This document shows, piece by piece, positions 27,108 to 36,656 of a stretch of DNA of 64,000 bases. Position numbers and translations under genes: made by a program. Within the stretch, counting starts at the first letter, position 1, and each line of letters starts with the position of its first letter. The stretch is from Hyphomicrobiales bacterium (GTDB lineage: Bacteria > Pseudomonadota > Alphaproteobacteria > Rhizobiales > Rhizobiaceae). Below the pieces are notes generated by a model that worked only from the letters and a program-made list of their open reading frames with translations, did no database searches and was not told where the DNA came from. The DNA is taken from assembly GCA_900469965.1 (NCBI GenBank), contig UBZP01000014.1, forward strand, positions 201,154 through 265,153. Reading direction: 5' to 3'.

Positions 27108-28037
27108 GTGGCGGCTAAGCAGGCGATGCTTCAGATTTTACGACATATCCAATCCTACTTCAGTCGGGCACCGGTACCGACGAACTCAATTCCGTATCAC
27201 GTCTACACGCGAGAGTTTGACGTCATCATAGAGGCGGAAAAGCTCGACAGTGTTCTGGGGCGCTTACCCCGTGACCAGGAGGATGCCCATGCAGAGGCAT
27301 GGGCCACATTTTCCTGTGCTCTGCAAGGTTGGCGCACCAAAGCGCATTTAACTGCATTGGAAGCGGCGGACCGTATCCGAATAGCCGTCGACGCAGAACA
27401 ACTGGCCGACACAGCGATTTCAATTCTCGTTGATCAGTCAGGCTCTATGCGAGGGCAGAGCATGCTACTCGTCGCTGCAGCCTGCGACATTGCGCAAGAC
27501 TTTCTCGTCCACCTTGGCGTAAAAACGGAAGTGCTCGGCTTTACGACCGTGCGATGGAAGGGCGGAAAGTCTCGCGAACTTTGGGTGCGAAGGGGCAGGC
27601 GTCCGCTGCCCGGAAGGCTCAGCGACCTACTACACATAGTTTATCGGTCCGCCGACGACCGCCGTGCTTCAACCGGCGGAAACCTCTTCAAGCCGATGCT
27701 TCGGCCGGACCTCCCAAAGGAAAATGTCGATGGTGAGGCAATCGAGTGGGCTGTCGGCCGTCTGATGGCAATGCCCAAACAACGTAGAACGCTACTTGTC
27801 CTTTCAGACGGGGTGCCTGCCGACGACTCGACTTTGATAGCCAATGACGCGGGTTTTTTGGATCGCCATCTCCGGAAAGTTATTCGGCGGATCGAAACGT
27901 CGAAAGATGTCAAGCTCGTCGGAATCGGAATTGGCTTCGACACTTCAGCATACTACCAAAGCTCCTTAGTAATTTCGTCGGTAGATGATCTCGGATCAAG
28001 CCTGATTGAGGCATTGGAAAACTCGCTCCGCAAGTGA
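27108..28037 (+). CDS. Orphan VWA-domain protein resembling the C-terminal half of CobT
   Basis: 309 residues. The von Willebrand A domain has an intact MIDAS start D109-Q-S-G-S (LVDQSGSMRG) and a second acidic site at LSDGVPADDST. The order of motifs (YHVYTREFD, LVDQSGSMRG, VLGFTTVRWKGGKSRE, GRLSDLLHIVY, ENVDGEAIEWA, KQRRTLLVLSDG, DRHLRKVI, GIGIGFD) follows CobT, the cobaltochelatase subunit, but the acidic middle and most of its N-terminal half are missing. No CobS- or CobN-like partner is nearby. Base composition is distinctly lower in GC than the neighbours, suggesting transfer. Start is GTG 27108 or ATG 27126. Confidence 0.75.
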   Translation: MAAKQAMLQILRHIQSYFSRAPVPTNSIPYHVYTREFDVIIEAEKLDSVLGRLPRDQEDAHAEAWATFSCALQGWRTKAHLTALEAADRIRIAVDAEQLADTAISILVDQSGSMRGQSMLLVAAACDIAQDFLVHLGVKTEVLGFTTVRWKGGKSRELWVRRGRRPLPGRLSDLLHIVYRSADDRRASTGGNLFKPMLRPDLPKENVDGEAIEWAVGRLMAMPKQRRTLLVLSDGVPADDSTLIANDAGFLDRHLRKVIRRIETSKDVKLVGIGIGFDTSAYYQSSLVISSVDDLGSSLIEALENSLRK

Positions 28038-28117
28038 CTGCTTCCCCCATTGCGGTGATCCTGAACTAGCTCGATGTGGGGCAGCCTTGCGCCAAATGCC
28101 GCCGTTGTTCGCATTTT

Positions 28118-28132
28118 ACGGCGCAACGCCGT
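28118..28132 (+). terminator. Small hairpin after the CobT-like gene
   Basis: A perfect 6-bp stem ACGGCG / CGCCGT with a CAA loop, followed by GAATTTCTCTG. It lies 80 bases after the stop. It is a weak candidate because the T-run is short. Confidence 0.35.
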
Positions 28133-28245
28133 GAATTTCTCTGAATTGCGTCAGTGGCTCGAGGGGCGATATTGAGATTTTTCTTCGGATGAGGCGCATT
28201 CGTCGCGGGCCTGCGAACTGGGGGGGGCTTCACAACTACGGCCTC

Positions 28246-28929
28246 TCACAGGCCCGACGAAATCAGCCAGCCCGTGTTCTCGACCGCCGACGCGCCAACC
28301 ATCACAGCCCGTCCCCCCTCCATCCGCACCTTGCCCTCCGCGAACAGCTTCAGCGCCAGCGGATAGGCCCTGTGCTCCACCGTCAGCACCCGCGCGGCCA
28401 GATCCGCCGGGGTGTCGCTTGCGAGCACCGGCACCGCCGCCTGGACGATCTGCGGGCCTTCGTCCATGCCTTCGGTCACGAAGTGGACGGTGCAACCGGT
28501 GAGCTTCATGCCGGCCTCGATGGCGCGGCGGTGGGTGTCGAGGCCCGGGAAAAGTGGCAGTAGCGAGGGGTGGATGTTGAGGATCCTGCCCGCGTAGCGC
28601 GCGATGAAGCGGCCGGAGAGCAGCCGCATGTAGCCGGCGAGGCAGATGATGTCGGGGCGCTGGCGTTCGAGTTCGGAAAGGATCGCCTCCTCGTGCGCTT
28701 CCTTGGAGACGAAGTCCTTGCGCGAAAAGACGAAGGTGGGGATGCCAAGCGCCTGCGCCCTGGCGAGCCCGCCGGCGTCGGCCTTGTCGGAGAAGACGGC
28801 GACGATCTCTGCCGGGAAGTCCGGCGCGGCGCAGGCTTCCGCCAGCTTCACCATGTTGGATCCGCTGCCGGAGATGAAGGCTGCGACGCGCTTGCGCGAA
28901 GCGCTTCCGCTGACGGGCTCTGCATTCAT
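28246..28929 (-). CDS. purN: Phosphoribosylglycinamide formyltransferase
   Basis: Third step of purine synthesis: transfers a formyl group from 10-formyltetrahydrofolate to GAR. 227 residues. The N-terminal phosphate-binding [17 protein letters not shown], the catalytic [12 protein letters not shown] with Asn and His, and the downstream Asp in [13 protein letters not shown] are all present. Its ATG overlaps the purM stop as ATGA, so purM-purN form one operon. Confidence 0.97.
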   Translation of the reverse strand: MNAEPVSGSASRKRVAAFISGSGSNMVKLAEACAAPDFPAEIVAVFSDKADAGGLARAQALGIPTFVFSRKDFVSKEAHEEAILSELERQRPDIICLAGYMRLLSGRFIARYAGRILNIHPSLLPLFPGLDTHRRAIEAGMKLTGCTVHFVTEGMDEGPQIVQAAVPVLASDTPADLAARVLTVEHRAYPLALKLFAEGKVRMEGGRAVMVGASAVENTGWLISSGL

Positions 28930-29999
28930 AGGGCGAGCGTGCCCTTGTAGCTGGTGCCGGCCGCGCCCTCGGCGCGGGCGACCATGCGGCCGAGCGTGAA
29001 GACGCTCTCGCCCTCGGCTTCAAGCACCGCGCTGACCCGCTCGACGTCTTCCGCTGAGACGACGGCGATCATGCCGACGCCGCAGTTGAAGGTGCGCAGC
29101 ATCTCGGTCGCGGCCACGCCACCGGTCCTGGAGAGCCAGGAGAAGACGGCCGGCGCCTTCACCGCGTCGAGGTCGATCTCGGCTGCGAGATGCTTCGGCA
29201 AGACGCGCGGAATGTTTTCCGGAAAGCCGCCGCCGGTGATGTGGGCCAGGGCATTGATCGCACCGGTCTCGCGGATCGCCTTCAGGAGCGGCTTCACGTA
29301 GATCTTGGTCGGCGTCATCAGCGCTTCCGCCAGGCTCTTGCCTTCCGCGAACGGGGCAGGGGCGTCCCAGGCGAGCCCGGACAGCGCCACGATCTTGCGC
29401 ACCAGCGAATAGCCGTTGGAATGGACGCCGGAAGAGGAAAGCCCGAGGATCACGTCGCCTTCGGCGATGTCGCCGGCGGGCAGCAGCTTGCCGCGCTCGG
29501 CGGCACCGACCGCAAAGCCCGCGAGGTCGTAGTCGCCGCCGGCATACATGCCGGGCATTTCGGCGGTCTCGCCGCCGATCAGCGCGCAGCCGGCCTGGCG
29601 GCAGCCCTCGGCGATGCCGCCGACGATCGCCGCCCCCTGGTCCGGATCGAGCTTGCCGGTGGCGAAATAGTCGAGGAAGAACAAGGGTTCTGCGCCCTGC
29701 ACGACGAGGTCGTTGACGCACATGGCGACGAGGTCGATCCCGACGGTGTCGTGCCTGTCGGCGTCGATCGCGATCTTCAGCTTCGTGCCGACGCCGTCGT
29801 TGGCGGCGACCAGCACCGGATCGGTGAAGCCTGCGGCCTTGAGGTCGAACAGGCCGCCGAAGCCGCCGATCTCGCCGTCGGCGCCGGGACGGCGGGTGGA
29901 GCGGACGGCCGGCTTGATCTTCTCGACCAAGAGGTTGCCCGCATCGATGTCGACGCCCGCATCGCTGTAGGTCAGGCCGTTTCTGTCAGACTGGCTCAT
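28926..29999 (-). CDS. purM: Phosphoribosylformylglycinamidine cyclo-ligase
   Basis: AIR synthetase, closes the imidazole ring using ATP. 357 residues. The N-terminal [24 protein letters not shown] (about 75-84), [41 protein letters not shown] and the C-terminal FNCGVGM are the standard family stretches. The frame allows a start eight codons earlier, but [15 protein letters not shown] is the likely beginning. First gene of purM-purN, divergent from the AI-2E-family gene. Confidence 0.97.
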   Translation of the reverse strand: MSQSDRNGLTYSDAGVDIDAGNLLVEKIKPAVRSTRRPGADGEIGGFGGLFDLKAAGFTDPVLVAANDGVGTKLKIAIDADRHDTVGIDLVAMCVNDLVVQGAEPLFFLDYFATGKLDPDQGAAIVGGIAEGCRQAGCALIGGETAEMPGMYAGGDYDLAGFAVGAAERGKLLPAGDIAEGDVILGLSSSGVHSNGYSLVRKIVALSGLAWDAPAPFAEGKSLAEALMTPTKIYVKPLLKAIRETGAINALAHITGGGFPENIPRVLPKHLAAEIDLDAVKAPAVFSWLSRTGGVAATEMLRTFNCGVGMIAVVSAEDVERVSAVLEAEGESVFTLGRMVARAEGAAGTSYKGTLAL

Positions 30000-30224
30000 C
30001 GTCCGCTCTCCGCTTTCTGGCAATGGCGCCCGATTGGCACGTCAAGGCGACAAGTGCAAGCGCAATGCCCGGCCCGCCCGGTCTTTTTCATGGTTTTGGC
30101 CGTCACCGGCCGCCGCCCGCAAACCTCGGCGATCGCCGCTCCTTGCCGCCGCAACCTTGACCATGCTCTCCGCAACGGCCTATCTCAGTGCAACGACAGG
30201 TCTGATGCAAGGGAAGACGGCACG

Positions 30225-31454
30225 GTGAAGGCTTACGAAAGCGCGAGGCAGAAGAGCAAGGCCGTTCCCGCCGATGCCGGCCATGCCGCCGGCGCTCCCG
30301 CAAAGGGCGGCGGCCATGTCAGCGGGGCAGGGCTGAAGCGCCAGGTGATCTTCTGGCTGCTGGCGCTTGCCGCCGTCGTCGTGTTCCTGATGGTGTTCAG
30401 CTCCATCCTTCTGCCCTTCGTGGCCGGCATGGCGCTCGCCTACTTCCTCGACCCCGTCGCCGACCGGCTGGAGCGTCTCGGCCTCAGCCGCACCATGGCG
30501 ACGGTCGTAATCCTGATCGCCTTCGTCATCATCTTCGCCCTGTCGCTGATGATCGTCATCCCGCTGCTGGCGACCCAGGCCTCCGATCTCTTGGCCACGC
30601 TGCCGGGCTACATCGCCCAGCTGCAGTCGCTGGTGACGAGCTTCAATCCCGATCTCCTGCCGCCCTGGATTTCCAGCCAGATGGGTACGATCAAGCAGGG
30701 TTTCGGCAGCGTGCTGGCCGAGGGCGCCGGCTTCCTCGGCACGGTGTTCAAGCAGATCTGGAACTCCGGCCTGGCGCTGGTGGACATCGCCTCGCTGCTG
30801 ATCGTCACACCGGTGGTCGCCTTCTACCTGCTGCTCGACTGGGACCGCATGATCTCCAAGGTCGACAGCTGGGTGCCGCGCGAGCACGTCGAAACCGTGC
30901 GCGAACTGGCGACCGAAATGAACACGGCGATCGCCGGCTTCGTCCGCGGCCAGGGTTCGATCTGCATCATCCTCGGCCTCTACTACGGCATTGGCCTCAC
31001 CGGCGTCGGGCTGAATTTCGGCCTGCTGATCGGCCTCTTCGCCGGTCTGATCAGCTTCATCCCCTATGTCGGCTCGATGGTCGGGCTGGTCCTGTCCGTC
31101 GGCGTCGCCATCGTCCAGTTCTGGCCCGATTATCTGTGGATCGGCGCGGTGCTGGCGATCTTCTTCTCCGGCCAGTTCATCGAGGGCAACATCCTGCAGC
31201 CGAAGCTGGTCGGCTCGCAGGTCGGCCTGCATCCGGTCTGGCTGATGTTCGCGCTGTTCGCCTTCGGCGCCCTGTTCGGCTTCGTCGGGCTGCTGGTGGC
31301 CGTTCCTGCCTCGGCCGCCATCGGCGTGCTTGTCCGCTTCGGCCTGCGGCGCTACCTTGACAGCGACCTCTATCACGGTCAGGGCAGTCCGCCGCCCGTC
31401 GTCCGCAAGCCGGTTGCCCGGAAGAAGGAAACGGCGTCCGGACGCAAGCCGTAG
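30225..31454 (+). CDS. AI-2E family transporter (PerM-like permease)
   Basis: About 409 residues with seven or eight hydrophobic segments. A charged, Ala/Gly-rich N-terminal tail (about 35 residues) precedes FWLLALAAVVVFLMVFSSILLPFVAGMALAYFLDP, the family start. Later segments such as YIGLTG-like GIGLTGVGLNFGLLIGLFAGLISFIPYVG and EGNILQPKLVGSQVGLHPVWLMFALF are characteristic. The family exports small molecules or exchanges ions; autoinducer-2 transport is only one member's role. GTG at 30225 is the best start I can see. It lies 12 bases before hdaA. Confidence 0.85.
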   Translation: MKAYESARQKSKAVPADAGHAAGAPAKGGGHVSGAGLKRQVIFWLLALAAVVVFLMVFSSILLPFVAGMALAYFLDPVADRLERLGLSRTMATVVILIAFVIIFALSLMIVIPLLATQASDLLATLPGYIAQLQSLVTSFNPDLLPPWISSQMGTIKQGFGSVLAEGAGFLGTVFKQIWNSGLALVDIASLLIVTPVVAFYLLLDWDRMISKVDSWVPREHVETVRELATEMNTAIAGFVRGQGSICIILGLYYGIGLTGVGLNFGLLIGLFAGLISFIPYVGSMVGLVLSVGVAIVQFWPDYLWIGAVLAIFFSGQFIEGNILQPKLVGSQVGLHPVWLMFALFAFGALFGFVGLLVAVPASAAIGVLVRFGLRRYLDSDLYHGQGSPPPVVRKPVARKKETASGRKP

Positions 31455-31466
31455 CCGAGTACCCGC

Positions 31467-32168
31467 ATGAAAACGCCGAAACCTGCCGAACAGCTGCCGC
31501 TGGAGTTCCAGCACGTCCCCTCGTCCGGGCGGGACGATCTCCTCGTATCGGACCCGCTGAGCGCGGCGATCTCGGTGGTCGACGCCTGGCCGAACTGGCC
31601 GTCGCCGGTGGTGATCCTCGCCGGCCCCGTCGGCTCGGGCAAGACGCATCTGGCCTCGATCTGGCGGGAGCGGTCGGGGGCTTCGGAGATCCATGCGCTC
31701 GACGGCTCCGGCGCCGAGGAGGCGGCGGCAACGGGCCCCGTCCTGTTCGAGGATGCCGACCGCCGCGGCTTCGACGACCGCGCGCTCTTCCACGTCATCA
31801 ACAACGTCCGCCAGAACGGCCACACACTCTTGATGACTTCCAGGCTGTGGCCGATGTCCTGGCCGGTGACGCTGCCGGACCTGCGCTCGCGGCTGAAGGC
31901 TGCGACCGTCGTCGAGATCGGCGAGCCAGACGACGAGCTCCTGTCGCAGGTGATCGTCAAGCTCTTCGCCGACCGCCAGCTCTTCGTCGACGACCGCCTC
32001 GTCGCCTACATGGTCGCCCGCATGGAGCGCTCGCTCGACGCCGCCCAGAAGGCGGTCGACCGGCTCGACCGGCTGGCGCTGGCGCGCGGCAGCCGCATCA
32101 CCCGCACGCTCGCCCAGGAGGTGCTCGGCCAGATGACCGAGGGGGAGGCGCCCGACGCTGCGGACTGA
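31467..32168 (+). CDS. hdaA: HdaA, DnaA-inactivating replication regulator
   Basis: 233-residue AAA+ protein homologous to the DnaA ATPase domain. It binds the DNA polymerase sliding clamp and promotes hydrolysis of DnaA-bound ATP, preventing re-initiation. The N-terminal clamp-binding motif is visible as QLPLEF (9-14). Walker A GPVGSGKT lies at 53-60, a Walker B-like VLFEDADR follows, and the sensor region is LLMTSRLWP. It has no DNA-binding domain like that of DnaA. 12 bases after the AI-2E-family gene, 81 bases before ppk. Confidence 0.92.
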   Translation: MKTPKPAEQLPLEFQHVPSSGRDDLLVSDPLSAAISVVDAWPNWPSPVVILAGPVGSGKTHLASIWRERSGASEIHALDGSGAEEAAATGPVLFEDADRRGFDDRALFHVINNVRQNGHTLLMTSRLWPMSWPVTLPDLRSRLKAATVVEIGEPDDELLSQVIVKLFADRQLFVDDRLVAYMVARMERSLDAAQKAVDRLDRLALARGSRITRTLAQEVLGQMTEGEAPDAAD

Positions 32169-32249
32169 TCCGGGGATTGCCCCGGGGATTGACTGTCACA
32201 GAAGCGTCGTCAAACTGCTTTACCAGCCTGAAACAAAAACAACAGGGCG

Positions 32250-34460
32250 GTGGTCGAAATGGATGCAGTTACCTCGGAAGCACAGGACGTCGAACAGAAG
32301 GTGGACGATCTTTCCGCCGCCGTCCGGGAGCTGATGAAGAGCCCGGAGCGCTTCGTGAACCGGGAGTTCTCGTGGCTCCAGTTCAATCGGCGCGTCCTGG
32401 AGGAAACGCTGAACACGGCCCATCCGCTCCTGGAGCGCGTCCGCTTCCTGTCGATCTCGGCTGCGAATCTCGACGAGTTCTTCATGGTGCGCGTCGCCGG
32501 CCTCGAGGGCCAGGTCCGCCAGGGGATCGCCATCCGCAGCCCCGACGGCAAGACGTCGGCCGAGCAGCTGGACGATATCCTCAAGGAAATCGACAATCTG
32601 CAGATGGAGCAGCAGGCCTCGCTGGCGGTGCTGCAGCAGTACCTCGCCAAGGAGGACATCGTCATCGTCCGGCCGTCGGCGCTGAAGGGCGATGACCGCA
32701 GCTGGCTGGCCCAGGAGTTCGACCAGCTGATCTTCCCGGTGCTGACGCCGCTGTCGATCGATCCGGCCCATCCCTTCCCCTTCATCCCCAATCTCGGCTT
32801 CACGATGGGGCTGCAGCTCATCAGCAAGAGCGAGCGCGAGCCGATGACGGCGCTCCTGCGCCTGCCGCCGGCGCTGGATCGTTTCATCCGCCTGCCCGAC
32901 GACGGCGCGACGATCCGCTACATCACGCTGGAGGACGCCGTCAGCCTGTTCATCGACCGCCTGTTCCCCGGCTACGAGGTGCAGGGATCGGGCACCTTCC
33001 GCATCATCCGCGACAGCGATATCGAGGTCGAGGAAGAGGCCGAGGATCTCGTGCGCTTCTTCGAGACGGCGCTGAAGCGCCGCCGCCGCGGGTCGGTGAT
33101 CCGCATCGAGACCGATTCGGAGATGCCGGCGTCGCTGCGCCAGTTCGTCGTCAACGAGCTCGGCGTGCCGGAAAACCGCGTCGCCGTGCTGCCGGGCCTG
33201 CTCGCGCTCAACACGCTATCGGAAATCACCAAGGCGCCGCGCAACGATCTTCGGTTCGAGCCCTACAACGCCCGATTTCCCGAACGCGTCCGCGAGCACG
33301 CCGGCGACTGCTTCGCCGCCATCCGCGAAAAGGACATGGTGGTCCACCACCCTTACGAATCCTTCGACGTGGTGGTCCAGTTCCTGCTCCAGGCTGCGCG
33401 CGATCCTGAGGTCGTGGCGATAAAGCAGACGCTGTACCGCACCTCCAACGACAGCCCGATCGTGCGCGCGCTGATCGACGCGGCCGAGGCCGGCAAGTCG
33501 GTCACGGCCCTCGTCGAGCTCAAGGCCCGCTTCGACGAGGAGGCCAACATCCGCTGGGCCCGCGACCTCGAGCGCGCCGGCGTGCAGGTCGTCTTCGGCT
33601 TCATCGAACTGAAGACCCATTCCAAGATGTCGCTGGTCGTCCGCCGGGAAGAGGGCAGGCTGCGCAGCTACTGCCACCTCGGCACCGGCAACTACCATCC
33701 GGTCACCGCGAAGATCTACACCGACCTGTCCTTCTTCACCTGCAATCCCTCGATCGCCCACGACATGGCGAACATCTTCAACTTCATCACCGGCTACGGC
33801 GAGCCCGAGGCCGACATGGAGATCGCCGTCTCGCCGCACACGCTGCGCCCGCGCATCCTCCAGCACATCGAGGAGGAGGTCGCGCATGCCGGCAAAGGGC
33901 TGCCCGCGGCCATCTGGATGAAGATGAATTCACTGGTCGACCCGGAGATCATCGACGCGCTCTACCGCGCCAGCCAGGCCGGCGTGGAGGTCGATCTCGT
34001 GGTGCGCGGCATCTGCTGCCTGCGTCCCCAGGTTCCCGGCCTGTCGGACAACATCCGCGTCAAGTCCATTGTCGGCCGCTTCTTGGAGCATTCCCGCATC
34101 TTCTGCTTCGGCAACGGCCATGGGCTTCCCTCCGACAAGGCGCTCGTCTATATAGGCTCGGCGGACCTGATGCCGCGCAACCTGGACCGGCGCGTCGAAA
34201 CGCTGGTTCCGTTGACCAACCGCACTGTGCATGAACAGGTCCTATCGCAGATCATGCTTGGCAATTTGATCGACAACCAGCAGAGCTACGAGATCCTGTC
34301 GGACGGGACGTCGCGGCGCATGCAGGTGCCGCAGGGAACCGAGCCGTTCAACGCACAGCAGTACTTCATGACGAACCCCAGCCTGTCGGGCCGGGGCGGA
34401 GCTCTCAAGTCGAGCGCGCCCAAGGCGATCGCCGGCTGGAAGAGCCAGCGCAAACGGTAA
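32250..34460 (+). CDS. ppk: Polyphosphate kinase (PPK1)
   Basis: Makes inorganic polyphosphate from ATP, reversibly, through a phosphohistidine at the membrane. 736 residues, close to the family norm. N domain: RFVNRELSWLQFN-type [16 protein letters not shown]; head domain: PFPFIPNLG; catalytic half: [28 protein letters not shown], and the His motif [12 protein letters not shown], then [10 protein letters not shown] and [12 protein letters not shown]. The start may be GTG 32250 or ATG 32259; I cannot decide. ppx follows after 12 bases: one polyphosphate operon holding both the making and the breaking enzyme. Confidence 0.97.
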   Translation: MVEMDAVTSEAQDVEQKVDDLSAAVRELMKSPERFVNREFSWLQFNRRVLEETLNTAHPLLERVRFLSISAANLDEFFMVRVAGLEGQVRQGIAIRSPDGKTSAEQLDDILKEIDNLQMEQQASLAVLQQYLAKEDIVIVRPSALKGDDRSWLAQEFDQLIFPVLTPLSIDPAHPFPFIPNLGFTMGLQLISKSEREPMTALLRLPPALDRFIRLPDDGATIRYITLEDAVSLFIDRLFPGYEVQGSGTFRIIRDSDIEVEEEAEDLVRFFETALKRRRRGSVIRIETDSEMPASLRQFVVNELGVPENRVAVLPGLLALNTLSEITKAPRNDLRFEPYNARFPERVREHAGDCFAAIREKDMVVHHPYESFDVVVQFLLQAARDPEVVAIKQTLYRTSNDSPIVRALIDAAEAGKSVTALVELKARFDEEANIRWARDLERAGVQVVFGFIELKTHSKMSLVVRREEGRLRSYCHLGTGNYHPVTAKIYTDLSFFTCNPSIAHDMANIFNFITGYGEPEADMEIAVSPHTLRPRILQHIEEEVAHAGKGLPAAIWMKMNSLVDPEIIDALYRASQAGVEVDLVVRGICCLRPQVPGLSDNIRVKSIVGRFLEHSRIFCFGNGHGLPSDKALVYIGSADLMPRNLDRRVETLVPLTNRTVHEQVLSQIMLGNLIDNQQSYEILSDGTSRRMQVPQGTEPFNAQQYFMTNPSLSGRGGALKSSAPKAIAGWKSQRKR

Positions 34461-34472
34461 AATTGGATCTGC

Positions 34473-35993
34473 ATGGTTGAATCTGAAGCGCAGGGGCGTC
34501 TGCCTGGCATCGCCCCGGTCTCGGTCGTGGATATCGGGTCGAACTCCATCCGCCTCGTCATCTACGAGGGCATGAGCCGCGCGCCTGCCATTCTCTTCAA
34601 CGAAAAGGTCATGTGCGGCCTCGGCAAGGGGCTGGCCAGGACCGGCCGCATGGACGATGCCAGCGTCGAGCGGGCGCTCGCCGCCCTGCATCGCTTCAAG
34701 GCGCTGTCGCACCAGGCGCGGGCCACGCGGATGTATGCGCTGGCGACGGCTGCCGCCCGCGAGGCCGAGAACGGACCCGCCTTCATCGAGCGGGCCGAAA
34801 AGATCCTCGAGCACAAGGTGCGCGTCCTCTCCGGCGACGAGGAGGCCTATTTCTCCGCGCTCGGCATCATCAGCGGCTTTCACGATCCCGACGGCATCGT
34901 CGGCGACCTCGGCGGCGGCTCGCTGGAACTGGTGGACGTGGTCGGCGACACGATCGGCACAGGCCTGACGCTGCCGCTCGGCGGCATCCGGCTGTCGGAA
35001 AGTTCCGGCGGCTCGGTGGCGCAGGCGCGCGTCATCGCCCGCAAGCACCTGAAGACGGCCGGGCTGCTGAAGCGCGGGCAGGGGCGCACCTTCTATGCCG
35101 TCGGCGGCACCTGGCGCTCGCTCGCCAAGCTGCACATGGAGCTCAACAACTATCCCCTGCACATGATGCAGGGCTACGAGATCTCCTACGACCAGGCGAT
35201 GGACTTCCTCACCTATGTCGTGACCACCAAGGACGCCAAGGATCCGGCCTACGCCACCATTTCCAAGAACCGGCGCAATCTTCTGCCCTATGGGGCCGTC
35301 GCCATGCAGGAGGCGATCGCCCTGATGCGCCCGGCGAAGGTGTCGTTCTCCTCGCAAGGCGTGCGCGAGGGCTATCTCTATTCGCTCTTGCCGGAAGCCG
35401 AGAAACAGCGCGACCCGCTTCTGGCCGCGGCCGAGGAACTGGCGATCCTGCGCGCCCGCTCGCCCGAGCATGCCCGCGAACTCGCCGACTGGACCGGCCG
35501 GTTCATGCCGCAGTTCGGCATCGAGGAGACCGAGCAGGAAGCCCGCTACCGGCAGGCCGCCTGCCTGCTCGCCGACATCAGCTGGCGCGCCCATCCCGAC
35601 TATCGCGGCCTGCAGGCGCTGAACATCATCGCCCACGGCACCTTCACCGGCATCACCCATTCCGGGCGCGCCTATATCGCGCTGGCCAACTACTACCGCT
35701 TCGAGGGCCTCTACGACGACGGCGCCTCGAGCCCGCTGGCGGCGATCGCGACGCCGCGCATGCTGATGCTGTCGAAGCTGCTCGGCGGCCTCCTGCGCAT
35801 CCTCTACCTCTTCTCCGCCTCCATGCCCGGCGTCGTGCGCAACCTGGCGATCCGCAAGTCGAACGCACCCGAGCTCGATCTCGAATTCGTCGTCCCCGCG
35901 ACCTATGCCGGTTTCACCGGCGAACGCCTGGAGGGCCGCCTGCAACAGCTCGGCAGGCTCACCGGGCTGAAGCTGGCGTTCGTGCTGGAATGA
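34473..35993 (+). CDS. ppx: Exopolyphosphatase
   Basis: Ppx/GppA family hydrolase removing terminal phosphates from polyphosphate, or pppGpp phosphatase activity; family members overlap. 506 residues. ASKHA ATPase-type motifs: VSVVDIGSNSIRLVIYEG (about 16-33), SGDEEAYFSALG, GDLGGGSLELVDV, LPLGGIRLSE, AVGGTWRSLA. A C-terminal helical HD-like region includes HPDYRGLQALNI and IAHGTFTGITHSGRAY. It lies 12 bases after ppk, and its stop is overlapped by the next gene as ATGA. Confidence 0.96.
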   Translation: MVESEAQGRLPGIAPVSVVDIGSNSIRLVIYEGMSRAPAILFNEKVMCGLGKGLARTGRMDDASVERALAALHRFKALSHQARATRMYALATAAAREAENGPAFIERAEKILEHKVRVLSGDEEAYFSALGIISGFHDPDGIVGDLGGGSLELVDVVGDTIGTGLTLPLGGIRLSESSGGSVAQARVIARKHLKTAGLLKRGQGRTFYAVGGTWRSLAKLHMELNNYPLHMMQGYEISYDQAMDFLTYVVTTKDAKDPAYATISKNRRNLLPYGAVAMQEAIALMRPAKVSFSSQGVREGYLYSLLPEAEKQRDPLLAAAEELAILRARSPEHARELADWTGRFMPQFGIEETEQEARYRQAACLLADISWRAHPDYRGLQALNIIAHGTFTGITHSGRAYIALANYYRFEGLYDDGASSPLAAIATPRMLMLSKLLGGLLRILYLFSASMPGVVRNLAIRKSNAPELDLEFVVPATYAGFTGERLEGRLQQLGRLTGLKLAFVLE

Positions 35994-36526
35994 CGGTGCG
36001 GCGGCTCGTCAGGGCTTTGTCGATCGTCTTTCTCATTGCCACCGGCTTGCTTGTTGCTCTTTTGGCGGCATTCTTCGTCGGCCTTGCGTTGGAGATGCGT
36101 CGGATGCAGGCAGGCGACTATCCGCTAGCCGACAGCTCGGAGGTGACGATCGACGGCCGCCGGATCCGCCTTGAACGCTATTCCGTCCATCCTCTCCTGG
36201 CGGAATACAAGCGCATCTTGACCGTGATCGACGTGTCTGGCGTGGAGGCCCGGAGCGAACTCGAGCTGGATCCCGGCGGCGGTGGCCGCCTTGCCCTGTG
36301 CAGGGACGCGCAAGGCGGGATCGTCATGAGCGACTACCACGGCAGCTACCGCCTGACCGACAGTGGCGAAGCAATCCCCCTTTCCACCGCAACGGTTGTC
36401 GAGCTTCTGCCGAACGGCGCCACGAGGCCCGTCATGCTGCCGGAGCAAAAGCCCGAATGCGTCGACGACATCGGAGCTTTCGATCGGGACGAGAACGGCG
36501 AATACGGATTTCGTCACGATCGGTGA
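35990..36526 (+). CDS. Small membrane-anchored protein of unknown function
   Basis: 178 residues. A basic start (MTVRRLVRA) leads into one long hydrophobic helix (about 9-33), after which all sequence is polar (ADSSEVTIDGRRIRLERYSVHP). The orientation suggested is a cytoplasmic N-terminus and a periplasmic domain. The mature part is beta-rich, ending FDRDENGEYGFRHDR. I recognise no family. The ATG overlaps the ppx stop, so it is translated with ppx. It could be an operon-specific partner of polyphosphate turnover or simply a passenger. Confidence 0.65.
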   Translation: MTVRRLVRALSIVFLIATGLLVALLAAFFVGLALEMRRMQAGDYPLADSSEVTIDGRRIRLERYSVHPLLAEYKRILTVIDVSGVEARSELELDPGGGGRLALCRDAQGGIVMSDYHGSYRLTDSGEAIPLSTATVVELLPNGATRPVMLPEQKPECVDDIGAFDRDENGEYGFRHDR

Positions 36527-36616
36527 TACCGGCCTGCCGTTGGTGCTGACCGCGGTGCTGGCACCGGTGAGGAAGCCGGCCCCGCCCCGGATGTGCGGGA
36601 GGATTATTGTATGTAC

Positions 36617-36650
36617 GAAAACGAGGCCCCCGCGGATGCAGGGGCCCCTG
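36617..36650 (-). terminator. Hairpin terminator of the esterase-like phytase gene
   Basis: The stem GGGGCC / GGCCCC with a 9-base loop is followed on the minus strand by TCGTTTTCG. It lies just after the stop at 36657. Confidence 0.6.
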
Positions 36651-36656
36651 TCGTCG

